Source: Aminobacter sp. HY435 (GTDB taxonomy: Bacteria > Pseudomonadota > Alphaproteobacteria > Rhizobiales > Rhizobiaceae). From it: DNA of 64,000 nucleotides. The DNA lies in NCBI RefSeq assembly GCF_027568395.1, contig NZ_JANKZL010000016.1, forward strand, positions 27,591-91,590. Direction: 5' to 3'. The first letter of the stretch is position 1, and each line of letters opens with the position of its first letter. The position numbers were made by a program, and so were the translations under genes. This document shows, piece after piece, positions 8,235 to 16,214 of the stretch. Below the pieces are notes generated by a model, which saw nothing but the letters and a program-made list of their open reading frames with translations, searched no databases and had not been told where the DNA came from.

Positions 8235-10608
8235 TGTTGCGGCTGCTTCTTGGTTCGACCCTCCCCCTTGTGGGGAGGGTGGCCCGCAGGGCCGGGTGGG
8301 GGTGAAAATGTCTGGCTCGACTTCTGACACCCCCACCCCGACGCTACGCGTCGACCAACCGGGGCGAGCCGCGGGTCTCGCCCGTCCTTCGGACCCGCAC
8401 AAGGGGGAGGGTAAAGGGCGCCTCGAACGCTTGCTGCGGCCGAAGTCGATTGCCGTCTTCGGCGGCTCGCAGGCCGCGGCGGTGGTCAAGCAGTGCCTGA
8501 AGATGGGCTTTGCCGGCGACATCTGGCCGGTGCATCCGACCAAGGACGAGGTCGAGGGCATCAAGACCTTCCGCTCGGTGGCCGAGTTGCCCGTAGCCCC
8601 CGACGCCGCCTTCGTCGGCGTCAACCGCTTCCTGACCATCGAGGTGATTGCGCAACTTGCCGAGCGCGGCGCGGGCGGAGCGATCTGTTTTGCCTCGGGC
8701 TTCCTCGAGGCCGGCAACGACGATGCCGACGGCGAGCGCCTGCAGGCCGAGCTAGTGGCGGCCGCCGGCGCGATGCCGGTCGTCGGGCCCAATTGCTATG
8801 GCCTGATCAACTATGCCGACGGCGCGCTGCTGTGGCCCGACCAGCATGGCGGCCAGAGGCTCCCACTTGGCCGGCGCGGCGTCGCCATCATTACGCAATC
8901 GTCCAACATCGCCTGCAACCTGACCATGCAGAAGCGCGGGCTGCCGATCGCCTTCCTGATGACGGCCGGCAACCAGGCGCAGACAGGCCTTTCCGAGATG
9001 GCTATGGGCCTGATCGAGGACGAGCGCGTGTCGTGCCTTGGCCTGCACATCGAAGGTTTTGACACTGTCGAAGGCTTTGAGCGGCTGGCGGCTCGGGCGC
9101 GCGAACTGAACAAGCCGATCGTCGCCATGAAGGTCGGCCGTTCCGAGCAGGCGCGCAAGGCGACGATCTCGCACACGGCGTCGCTCGCCGGTTCCGACGC
9201 TGCCTCGGATGCCTTCCTCAAGCGGCTCGGCATCGCCCGCGTCGACACCATCCCGTCGCTGCTGGAGACGCTGAAGCTTTTGCACGCCGTCGGCCCGCTG
9301 CCGGGCTTCACGCTGTCGTCGATGAGCTGCTCGGGCGGCGAAGCGTCGGTCATGGCCGACAGCGCCGAGGGCCGGCGGCTGCGTTTCCCCGCGCTTACGC
9401 CTGACCACCATGCGAGGATAAAATCGACGCTCGGCGCCTTCGTTGCGGTCGCCAACCCGCTCGACTACCACACCTTCATCTGGAACGACGAACCGGCGAT
9501 GACGGCCACCTTCACGGCGATGGCGTCAGGCGGCTTCGACCTCAACATTCTGGTGCTCGACTTCCCGCGCAACGACCGCTGCTCGGACGCCGACTGGTGG
9601 CCGACGGTGCGCGCCTTCGAGGCGGGGTTGAAGACCAATGGCGCGCGCGGTGCTGTGGTGGCGTCGATGTCGGAGAACCTGACCGAGGACCACGCCGCTG
9701 ATCTCTTCGCGCGCGGCATCGTGCCGTTGCAGGGTATTGCCGAGGCGATGGACGCGGCGGAGGCGGCGGCGGCGATTGGAGAGGCGTGGAGCAAACCTTT
9801 TACCTCCCCCTTGTGGGGAGGTCGCGCCGAAGGCGCGGGTGGGGGTAACAGCGCCGAAGCTGCAACCCCCACCCCGGCGCTGCGCGCCGACCCTCCCCAC
9901 AAGGGGGAGGGTGGAACCCTCGACGAAGCTGCAGCCAAATCCCTGCTGCGCGAAGCCGGCCTTGCCGTGCCGGCCGGCCGCCGCGCGGCGAGCGTCGCCG
10001 AGGCCATCGCGGCTACCGAGGCGTTGGGCTATCCCGTCGCGCTCAAGGCGCTGGGCGTTGCCCACAAGAGCGAACTCGGTGCCGTCAGGCTCAATCTCCG
10101 GACCGGCGAGGAAGTCGGCGCGGCAGCGGCTGCCTTGCTGCCGCTCGGCTCCGGCCTCTATGTCGAGAAGATGATCACAGGCGGGGTGGCCGAGCTGATC
10201 GTCGGCGTCACCAGCGATCCGCTGTTCGGGCCCGTCATGACCATCGGCACCGGCGGCGTGCTGGTCGAGCTCATCAAGGACAGCGCCACGCTGCTTTTGC
10301 CTGCCTCGCGCGGCGAGGTGGAAACTGCGCTGAAAGGGCTGAAGATGTATCCGTTGCTCGACGGCTATCGCGGTCGCGCCAGGGCGGACGTTGGCGCCGC
10401 CGTCGACGCGATCATGGGGATCGCGACATTCGTGGCCGATCATGCCACCGTAATCGAGGAACTCGACATCAACCCGCTGATCGTCTGTGGTGAAGGGCAG
10501 GGCGCCTGGATCGCGGATGCACTGTTGGTTGTTTCAAGTGGCCCCTCATCCCCTGCCGGACCTTCTCCCCGTGAAGGACGGGGAGAAGGAAGCCGGCCGC
10601 AACGCTGA
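8227..10608 (+). CDS. NDP-forming acyl-CoA synthetase with three repeat-encoded insertions
   Basis: A 793-residue fused alpha-beta acyl-CoA synthetase (ADP-forming, acetate-CoA ligase type). CoA-binding domain from about residue 64 ('LLRPKSIAVFGGSQAA'), succinyl-CoA-synthetase-like flavodoxin domain with the phospho-acceptor His in 'ISHTASLAGSDAASDAF' near residue 316, and an ATP-grasp domain from about 562 ('GYPVALKALGVAHKSELGAV'). Residues 11-62, 526-561 and 772-793 are translated palindromic repeats; the middle one sits in the linker before ATP-grasp, and the last supplies the stop codon. The GTG at 8227 overlaps the previous gene by 8 bp; ATG 8308, inside the repeat, is an alternative. 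In this operon it may activate gamma-butyrobetaine, or release betaine from betainyl-CoA with ATP gain. Confidence 0.9.
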   Translation: MDDVAAASWFDPPPCGEGGPQGRVGVKMSGSTSDTPTPTLRVDQPGRAAGLARPSDPHKGEGKGRLERLLRPKSIAVFGGSQAAAVVKQCLKMGFAGDIWPVHPTKDEVEGIKTFRSVAELPVAPDAAFVGVNRFLTIEVIAQLAERGAGGAICFASGFLEAGNDDADGERLQAELVAAAGAMPVVGPNCYGLINYADGALLWPDQHGGQRLPLGRRGVAIITQSSNIACNLTMQKRGLPIAFLMTAGNQAQTGLSEMAMGLIEDERVSCLGLHIEGFDTVEGFERLAARARELNKPIVAMKVGRSEQARKATISHTASLAGSDAASDAFLKRLGIARVDTIPSLLETLKLLHAVGPLPGFTLSSMSCSGGEASVMADSAEGRRLRFPALTPDHHARIKSTLGAFVAVANPLDYHTFIWNDEPAMTATFTAMASGGFDLNILVLDFPRNDRCSDADWWPTVRAFEAGLKTNGARGAVVASMSENLTEDHAADLFARGIVPLQGIAEAMDAAEAAAAIGEAWSKPFTSPLWGGRAEGAGGGNSAEAATPTPALRADPPHKGEGGTLDEAAAKSLLREAGLAVPAGRRAASVAEAIAATEALGYPVALKALGVAHKSELGAVRLNLRTGEEVGAAAAALLPLGSGLYVEKMITGGVAELIVGVTSDPLFGPVMTIGTGGVLVELIKDSATLLLPASRGEVETALKGLKMYPLLDGYRGRARADVGAAVDAIMGIATFVADHATVIEELDINPLIVCGEGQGAWIADALLVVSSGPSSPAGPSPREGRGEGSRPQR
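8258..8412. repeat. Palindromic repeat element 3, inside the synthetase 5' end
   Basis: Arms ACCCTCCCCCTTGTGGGGAG (8259-8278) and a 3' arm ending in CACAAGGGGGAGGG, with GGGTGGGGGTG...CACCCCCACCCC within. It is translated as part of the acyl-CoA synthetase N-terminus and carries the ATG at 8308. Confidence 0.85.
9803..9910. repeat. Palindromic repeat element 4, in-frame inside the synthetase
   Basis: An inverted repeat of about 108 bp. The left arm CCTCCCCCTTGTGGGGAGG...GGGTGGGGGT is the near-complement of the right arm ACCCCCACCCC...CCTCCCCACAAGGGGGAGG. It adds about 36 residues ('SPLWGG'...'PPHKGEGG') between the ligase and ATP-grasp domains without breaking the frame. Confidence 0.92.
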
Positions 10609-10656
10609 CGCCCCCCTCTCCCCGTCATTCACGGGGAGAGGGTAAGGGTGAGGGGC
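10541..10656. repeat. Palindromic repeat element 5 (CCCCTCACCC family)
   Basis: Bounded by GCCCCTCATCC and AGGGTGAGGGGC, with two internal hairpins TTCTCCCCGT...ACGGGGAGAA and CTCTCCCCGT...ACGGGGAGAG. It overlaps the last 68 bases of the acyl-CoA synthetase gene and provides its stop codon. Confidence 0.88.
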
Positions 10657-10722
10657 AATTCTGGCAGAGGTCGTGAAGGTTAATCCAAGCGTAGGCTGCG
10701 CAAGGGGCAATGGAGAGAAAAA

Positions 10723-11505
10723 ATGTCCGACGTCGTGAAAACCCGCAGGGAGGGCGTGATCCTCGAGGTCACGCTCGACCGGCCCAAGGCCAATGCCATC
10801 GACCTCGCCACGTCGCGGCTGCTGGGCGAGACGTTCAAGGCCTTCCGCGACGATGACGGGCTGCGCATCGCCATCGTGAAGACGGCAGGAGAGAAATTCT
10901 TCTCGGCCGGGTGGGACCTGAAGGCTGCGGCAAACGGCGATGCGGTCGATGGCGATTATGGCGTCGGCGGCTTCGGCGGGCTGCAGGAACTGCGCGACCT
11001 CAACAAGCCGGTCATCGCCTGCGTCAACGGCATGGCGGTGGGCGGCGGCTTCGAACTGGCGCTGTCCTGCGACCTGATCTACGCCTCCGAGCATTCGAGC
11101 TTCGCGCTGCCCGAGATCAAGGCGGGCACCCTGGCGGATGCAGCGACCATCAAGCTGCCCAAGCGCATTCCCTATCACGTGGCGATGGACCTGTTGCTCA
11201 CCGGCCGCTGGATGGATGTGGCCGAGGCGCATCGCTGGGGACTGGTCAACGAGGTGCTGCCGGCCGACAGGCTGGAGGATCGCGTTTGGGAGGTCGCCCG
11301 GCTTCTCGCCGGCGGCCCGCCCCTGGTCTTCGCTGCAATCAAGGAGGTGGCGCGCGCCGCCGAGGTGATGGGCTTCCAGGAAACGATGAACCGCATCACC
11401 AAACGCCAGTTTCGCACGGTGGACGAACTCTATGCCTCGGAGGACAATCTGGAGGGCTTCAAGGCGTTTGCCGAAAAGCGCGACCCGGTGTGGAAGGGGA
11501 AGTAG
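10723..11505 (+). CDS. caiD: Carnitinyl-CoA dehydratase / crotonobetainyl-CoA hydratase
   Basis: A 260-residue crotonase-fold protein whose sequence tracks E. coli CaiD: 'LDRPKANAID' near the N-terminus, 'GEKFFSAGWDLKAAA' (oxyanion hole, residues 48-62), 'VNGMAVGGGFELALSCD' (second oxyanion element, residues 101-117), 'FALPEIKAG', and the C-terminal 'EDNLEGFKAFAEKRDPVWKG'. CaiD-type enzymes hydrate crotonobetainyl-CoA to L-carnitinyl-CoA. With the adjacent acyl-CoA dehydrogenase and CoA ligase it would funnel gamma-butyrobetaine or crotonobetaine into carnitine. An AGAGA-rich ribosome site precedes the ATG. A palindromic repeat lies on either side of the gene. Confidence 0.9.
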   Translation: MSDVVKTRREGVILEVTLDRPKANAIDLATSRLLGETFKAFRDDDGLRIAIVKTAGEKFFSAGWDLKAAANGDAVDGDYGVGGFGGLQELRDLNKPVIACVNGMAVGGGFELALSCDLIYASEHSSFALPEIKAGTLADAATIKLPKRIPYHVAMDLLLTGRWMDVAEAHRWGLVNEVLPADRLEDRVWEVARLLAGGPPLVFAAIKEVARAAEVMGFQETMNRITKRQFRTVDELYASEDNLEGFKAFAEKRDPVWKGK

Positions 11506-11514
11506 GGACCAATC

Positions 11515-11642
11515 TCCCCCTCATCCGGCCGCTTCGCGGCCACCTTCTCCCCGTTGGGGAGAAGAGGAAGGCGCCACGCTGGCCGGCTCCTCTCCCCAGC
11601 GGGGAGAGGTCGACCGAGCGAAGCGGAGGTCGGGTGAGGGGC
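11515..11642. repeat. Palindromic repeat element 6
   Basis: Bounded by CCCCCTCATCCGGCCGC and GGTCGGGTGAGGGGC, with hairpins CTTCTCCCC...GGGGAGAAG and CTCTCCCC...GGGGAGAG. It lies between caiD and the alpha/beta hydrolase. Confidence 0.88.
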
Positions 11643-11658
11643 TATGGAATTGAGGCCA

Positions 11659-12600
11659 ATGACCGACTACACCAAACTCATCGACGCCGAGACCTGGGCG
11701 TTCATCGAGCGGACAAATTCCTACTATCCGCCTGATACGATCGACTACACTGTTCAACAGCAGCGCGCGACCTACGACCGCATGTGCCGCGAGTTCTTCG
11801 TCGGCTACCCCGACGGTGTCTCGGCCGAGACGATGGTCATCGCGGCACAAGCCCATGACGTGCCAATCCGCATCTATCGCCTCGCCGGCAAGCCCCCGGA
11901 GGCGGTGGTGCTCTATTTCCACGGTGGTGGCTTCATCCTTGGCGGGCTCGACAGCCATGACGATGTCTGCGCCGAGCTGTGCGGGCGCACCGGCTACGAG
12001 GTCGTGTCGGTCGACTACAGGCTGGCGCCCGAGCACCGGCATCCGGCGGCCTTTGACGACGCGATGGCCGCCTTCGAATGGGCGTTGGGCAGATACAGCC
12101 AGCCCATCGTGCTTGCCGGTGACAGCGCCGGCGGCAATGTCGCGGCTGCCGTCAGCCACGCGACGCGCGGGCACAAGCGGCGTCCGATCGGACAGCTGCT
12201 GATCTATCCGGGGCTCGGCGGCGACCGCAGCCGCGGCTCCTACGTCAGGCATGCCGAGGCGCCGATGCTGACCATGCGCGACCTTGAATTCTACAAGGAC
12301 ATCCGCACCGGCGGCGAGGATCGCACCGGCGACATCACGCTGTCGCCGCTGGCCGACGCCGATTTCGCCAACCTGCCGCCGACTGTCGTCACCACCGCCG
12401 AATGCGATCCGCTATCCTCCGACGGAGAAGCCTATGGCGAGCGTATCGTTGCATCAGGCGGCAAGGCCTTCTGGCTCGAGGAGCCGGGGCTGGTCCACGG
12501 CTATCTCCGCGCTCGCCACACCGTCGCCCGCGCCCGCGCCAGCTTCACCCGCATCGTCGATGCGGTGGCGGTGCTGGGGCGAGGGGAATGGGTGTGGTGA
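11659..12600 (+). CDS. Alpha/beta hydrolase, hormone-sensitive-lipase type
   Basis: A 313-residue esterase/lipase of the HSL (family IV) group. The oxyanion motif HGGG is in 'LYFHGGGFILGGLDSHDD' near residue 90; the nucleophile Ser is in 'VLAGDSAGGNVAAAVSH' near residue 157; the acid is the Asp of 'ECDPLSSDGEAYGERI'; the His is in 'LVHGYLRARH'. It is cytoplasmic with no signal peptide. I start it at 11659, after TGAGG; ATG 11644 at the edge of the repeat would add five residues. It ends the plus-strand carnitine cluster and could be a betainyl-CoA thioesterase or a carnitine-ester hydrolase, but this is only inferred from position. Confidence 0.85.
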   Translation: MTDYTKLIDAETWAFIERTNSYYPPDTIDYTVQQQRATYDRMCREFFVGYPDGVSAETMVIAAQAHDVPIRIYRLAGKPPEAVVLYFHGGGFILGGLDSHDDVCAELCGRTGYEVVSVDYRLAPEHRHPAAFDDAMAAFEWALGRYSQPIVLAGDSAGGNVAAAVSHATRGHKRRPIGQLLIYPGLGGDRSRGSYVRHAEAPMLTMRDLEFYKDIRTGGEDRTGDITLSPLADADFANLPPTVVTTAECDPLSSDGEAYGERIVASGGKAFWLEEPGLVHGYLRARHTVARARASFTRIVDAVAVLGRGEWVW

Positions 12601-12605
12601 CTAGC

Positions 12606-12736
12606 TTCCTTCTCCCCGCTTGCGGGGAGAAGGTGCCGGCAGGCGGATGAGGGGCGGTTCGAACTTGCGGAATTTGGCTCTGCCCCTCACCCGGCCGCTA
12701 CGCGGCCACCCTCTCCCCGCAAACGGGGCGAGGGAA
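12606..12736. repeat. Palindromic repeat element 7
   Basis: Hairpin CCTTCTCCCCG...CGGGGAGAAGG followed by GGCGGATGAGGGGC, a spacer, then GCCCCTCACCCGGCCGC and CCTCTCCCCG...CGGGGCGAGG. It separates the convergent hydrolase and ABC ATPase genes and may serve as a two-way transcript end. Confidence 0.88.
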
Positions 12737-12741
12737 GGGCC

Positions 12742-14406
12742 TCAATTCCCCGCGCTGGCCATCCTGCGGCCGCTGATTGCCTTTTCAAGCCAGCCGATCT
12801 CCATCTCCGGTACCGACGACAGCAGCAGGTCTGTGTAGGCGTCGAAAGGCGGCTCCAGCACTTCGGATTTCGGCCCGTAGCGCACGACCTCGCCGCGATA
12901 CATGACAGCAATGGAATCGGCGATCGACTTCACGGTCGCCAGGTCGTGGGTGATGAACAGGTAGGCGACGCCTTCCTCGGCCTGCAGCCCGAGCAGCAGC
13001 TTGAGGATGCCGTTTGCGACCAGCGGATCGAGCGCGCTCGTCACCTCGTCGCAGATGATCAATCGCGGCTTGGCGGCAAGCGCACGGGCAATGCAGACGC
13101 GTTGCTTCTGCCCGCCCGAGAGCTCTGCCGGATAGCGGTCGACAAAACCGCGCCCCATCTCGATTTTTTCGAGCAACTCGGCGACCTTGGCGTCGCGTTC
13201 GCGGCCGCCCATGCCGAAATAGAACTCCAGCGGCCGGCCGATGATCGTGCCCACGGTCTGGCGCGGGTTCATCGCCACGTCAGCCATCTGGTAGATCATC
13301 TGCAACTCGCGCAGGTCGTCGCGGCTGCGGTCGGCGAGGCGATTGGACAGCGTGCGGCCGGCAAAGGTGATGCTACCCTGCTCGGGCGGCAGAAGGCCGG
13401 TGATTGCGCGGGCCAGCGTCGACTTGCCGGAGCCGGATTCGCCGACCACGGCCAGCGTCTGGCCTGGCAGGATGTCGACGGAGACGTTCTTCAACACCTT
13501 GATCTTGCCGCCGCCATAGGCGGCGGTAACGTTCCTGACCGAAAGAAACGGGCTGGCGCCCGGCTCTTTCTCCTGGTGCTCGATCTCGTGCACCGAAACC
13601 AGCGCCGAAGTGTATTCCTGACGCGGTTCCTTGATGATCTGCCGCGTGCCCCCCCATTCGACCAGCTTGCCATGGCGCAGCACCATGATCTCGTCCGAGA
13701 CCTGGGCAACCACGGCAAGGTCGTGGCTGATGTACAGGGCCGCCACGCCAGTATCGCGGATGGCGTCCTTGATCGCCGCCAGAACGTCGATCTGGGTTGT
13801 GACGTCGAGCGCGGTGGTCGGCTCGTCGAAGACGATCAGGTCGGGTTCGGAGCATAGCGCCATCGCTGTCATGACGCGTTGCAACTGGCCGCCCGAGACC
13901 TGGTGCGGGAAGCGCTGGCCGATGTTTTCCGGATCGGGAAGGCTGAGCTTCTTGAACAGCGCCACGGCGCGCCTTTCGGCTTCGGCGCGGCTTGCGACGC
14001 CATGCAGGATCGAGGCTTCGACGACCTGGTCCATCAGCCGGTGGGCGGGATTGAAGGCCGCCGCCGCCGACTGCGCGACATAACAGACCTCGCGCCCGCG
14101 CAGCGCGCGGATGCCTTGCGTGCCGCCCTTGCGGATGTCGCGGCCATTGAGGATGATCTCGCCGCCCGCGATCTTCACGCCGCCGCGACCATAGGCCATC
14201 GACGACAGGCCGATGGTCGACTTGCCGGCGCCGGATTCGCCGATCAGGCCGAGAACCTTGCCCTTTTGCAGCGACAGCGACACGTCGTGGACCAGGGTTA
14301 TCGTCCTTGGCGCTTCGCCGGGCGGATAGACCTTGGCCTCGATCCTGAGATTTCGGATGTCGAGCAGCGGTCCGGAGGGGTCGACAGGTCTCGTGTCCTT
14401 AGCCAT
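12742..14406 (-). CDS. Dual-domain ABC transporter ATPase (oligopeptide/dipeptide type)
   Basis: A 554-residue protein made of two complete ABC ATPase domains. Domain 1 (about residues 10-270): Walker A 'GLIGESGAGKSTIG', signature 'VSGGQLQRV', Walker B 'LIVFDEPTTALD'. Domain 2 (about 285-530): 'AVVGESGSGKSTLA', 'LSGGQKQRV' and 'LIICDEVTSALD'. Fused DppD-DppF-type ATPases serve peptide, nickel or glutathione importers. It is last in the operon: the ATG at 14406 overlaps the permease stop by 8 bases, with GGGAGG upstream; a GTG six bases earlier (14412) is less well spaced. Confidence 0.95.
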   Translation of the reverse strand: MAKDTRPVDPSGPLLDIRNLRIEAKVYPPGEAPRTITLVHDVSLSLQKGKVLGLIGESGAGKSTIGLSSMAYGRGGVKIAGGEIILNGRDIRKGGTQGIRALRGREVCYVAQSAAAAFNPAHRLMDQVVEASILHGVASRAEAERRAVALFKKLSLPDPENIGQRFPHQVSGGQLQRVMTAMALCSEPDLIVFDEPTTALDVTTQIDVLAAIKDAIRDTGVAALYISHDLAVVAQVSDEIMVLRHGKLVEWGGTRQIIKEPRQEYTSALVSVHEIEHQEKEPGASPFLSVRNVTAAYGGGKIKVLKNVSVDILPGQTLAVVGESGSGKSTLARAITGLLPPEQGSITFAGRTLSNRLADRSRDDLRELQMIYQMADVAMNPRQTVGTIIGRPLEFYFGMGGRERDAKVAELLEKIEMGRGFVDRYPAELSGGQKQRVCIARALAAKPRLIICDEVTSALDPLVANGILKLLLGLQAEEGVAYLFITHDLATVKSIADSIAVMYRGEVVRYGPKSEVLEPPFDAYTDLLLSSVPEMEIGWLEKAISGRRMASAGN

Positions 14407-15229
14407 TGCCACGCCCTCCCTTGAGATCGGTGGTGCGGTTGAGCACCCAGTCGGCGACGAGGTTGACGGAGATGGCCAGAATGGCGATGGCCGCCGCCGG
14501 AATCAGCGCTGCCGGGATGCCGAAGACGATGCCGTCCTTGTTTTCCTTGACCATGCCGCCCCAGTCGGCGTCAGGCGGCTGCACGCCCAGCCCAAGGAAG
14601 GACAGCGCGGAGAGGAACAGCACCGCATAGATGAAGCGCAGGCCGAGCTCGGAAACCAGTGGCGACAGCGCATTGGGCAATATCTCGCGGAAGATGATCC
14701 AGCCCTTGCCCTCGCCGCGCAGCTTGGCCGCCTCGACGAAGTCCATGACGTTGATGTCGACCGCTACCGCCCGCGACAGGCGGTAGACGCGGGTCGAATC
14801 GAGGATGCCCATGACAAGGATCAGCGTGACCAGGGTGGACGGCAGCACCGACAGCACCACCAGCGCGAAGATCAGCGTCGGGATCGCCATCAGCAGGTCG
14901 ACAAAGCGCGACATGCCGGTGTCGAGCCAGCCGCCGACCACGGCAGCCGTAAGACCGAGAATCGAGCCGAGCGAGAACGACAGCGCGGTGGCCATGACGG
15001 CGATGAAGATCGTCGTGCGGGCGCCGTAGATCATGCGCGAAAGCAGGTCGCGGCCGAGATTGTCGGTGCCGAGCCAGAATTGGCCCGACGCCGGCGCCCA
15101 TACGTCTCCGACGATTTCACCCTTGCCATAGGGGGCGATCCACGGCGCGAAGATGGCGCAGATGAGGAAGCCTGCGGTCAGGACCAGGCCGATCCAGGCG
15201 GTGACGGGAATGCGTTTCAGATCGAGCAT
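14399..15229 (-). CDS. ABC transporter permease, DppC/OppC type
   Basis: A 276-residue inner-membrane permease with about six helices. The N-terminus 'RIPVTAWIGLVLTAGFLICAIF' is the first helix, followed by the OppC-type periplasmic segment ending 'WLGTDNLGRDLLSRMIYG'. The EAA loop that docks the ATPase is 'FVEAAKLRGEGKGWIIFREI' near residue 165. It pairs with the upstream DppB-type permease. It starts nine bases after the previous stop and overlaps the ATPase start, so it is part of a tight operon. Confidence 0.93.
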   Translation of the reverse strand: MLDLKRIPVTAWIGLVLTAGFLICAIFAPWIAPYGKGEIVGDVWAPASGQFWLGTDNLGRDLLSRMIYGARTTIFIAVMATALSFSLGSILGLTAAVVGGWLDTGMSRFVDLLMAIPTLIFALVVLSVLPSTLVTLILVMGILDSTRVYRLSRAVAVDINVMDFVEAAKLRGEGKGWIIFREILPNALSPLVSELGLRFIYAVLFLSALSFLGLGVQPPDADWGGMVKENKDGIVFGIPAALIPAAAIAILAISVNLVADWVLNRTTDLKGGRGNG

Positions 15230-15238
15230 GGCGCCATC

Positions 15239-16198
15239 CTATTTGGGGTGCCGGAGGCGCGGGTTGGCGACGATGGCGGCGATATCGGCGATGATGTTGA
15301 GCCCGATATAGACGGCGGCGAAAATCAGACCCACCGCCTGGACCACCGGCACGTCGCGCTTGGCGACATGGTCGACGAGATATTGCCCCATGCCGGGATA
15401 GACGAAGATCACCTCGATCACGACGACGCCAACGATGAGGAAGGCGAGGTTGAGCATGACCACGTTGATGATCGGTGCAATGGCGTTCGGGAAGGCATGC
15501 TTGCGGATGATGTCGAAGGGCGACAGGCCCTTCAGTTCGGCGGTCTCGATATAGGCCGACTGCATGACGTTGAGGATGGCGGCGCGGGTCATGCGCATCA
15601 TGTGAGCGAGCACGACGAGCGTCAGCGCCGTTGCCGGCAGGGCGATCGCCTTCATGCGCTCGAGGAAGGGCATGCCGTCATAGACGGTCGATATGCCGGG
15701 GAATATCTGCCACTTCACGGCGAAGAAGTAGACGAGCAGGTAGCCGACGAAGAACTCCGGCAGCGAGGTCGATGCCAGAGCCAGGCCGGAGATGGTCTTG
15801 TCGATCCAGCCGTTGCGGTAGCGTACGGCAAGCAGACCCAGCAGGATGGCCAGCGGCACCGAGACGATCGCCGCCCAGAAGGCCAGGAACAACGTGTTCC
15901 ACAAACGCCCGCCGATAGCAGTGGCTATGTCCTGCCGGCTCGACAGCGCTGTGCCGAGGTCGCCGGTGAGGATACCGCCGAGCCACCTGAAGTAGCGCAC
16001 GATGGCCGGATCGTTCAGGCCGAGTTCTTCGCGCAAGTTGGCGAGAGCCTGCGGCGTGGCCGACTGGCCGAGAATGGACTGGGCGACGTCGCCGGGCAGG
16101 ATCTGCGTGCCGGCGAAGATCAGGACCGAAACGGCCAGAAGCAGGAGCAGGCCCAGCGCAACGCGCTGGGCTATCAATTTCAGGATTGGGCTGGACAT
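15239..16198 (-). CDS. ABC transporter permease, DppB/OppB type
   Basis: A 319-residue permease with the OppB N-terminal signature 'LLLLAVSVLIFAGTQILPGD' and the typical 'DPAIVRYFRWLGGILTGDLG' periplasmic loop. The EAA-like coupling loop is 'YIETAELKGLSPFDIIRKHA' near residue 220. Six membrane helices are expected. It lies 16 bases after the substrate-binding protein gene and nine before the DppC-type partner. Confidence 0.94.
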   Translation of the reverse strand: MSSPILKLIAQRVALGLLLLLAVSVLIFAGTQILPGDVAQSILGQSATPQALANLREELGLNDPAIVRYFRWLGGILTGDLGTALSSRQDIATAIGGRLWNTLFLAFWAAIVSVPLAILLGLLAVRYRNGWIDKTISGLALASTSLPEFFVGYLLVYFFAVKWQIFPGISTVYDGMPFLERMKAIALPATALTLVVLAHMMRMTRAAILNVMQSAYIETAELKGLSPFDIIRKHAFPNAIAPIINVVMLNLAFLIVGVVVIEVIFVYPGMGQYLVDHVAKRDVPVVQAVGLIFAAVYIGLNIIADIAAIVANPRLRHPK

Positions 16199-16214
16199 GC
16201 GGACAACGCCGTTG

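Noticed and set aside
8308..8412. The ATG within the repeat as a proof of an alternative short protein start
   Set aside because: It is plausible, but the GTG at 8227 overlapping the previous gene fits operon coupling and gives the same downstream protein; the data cannot decide.
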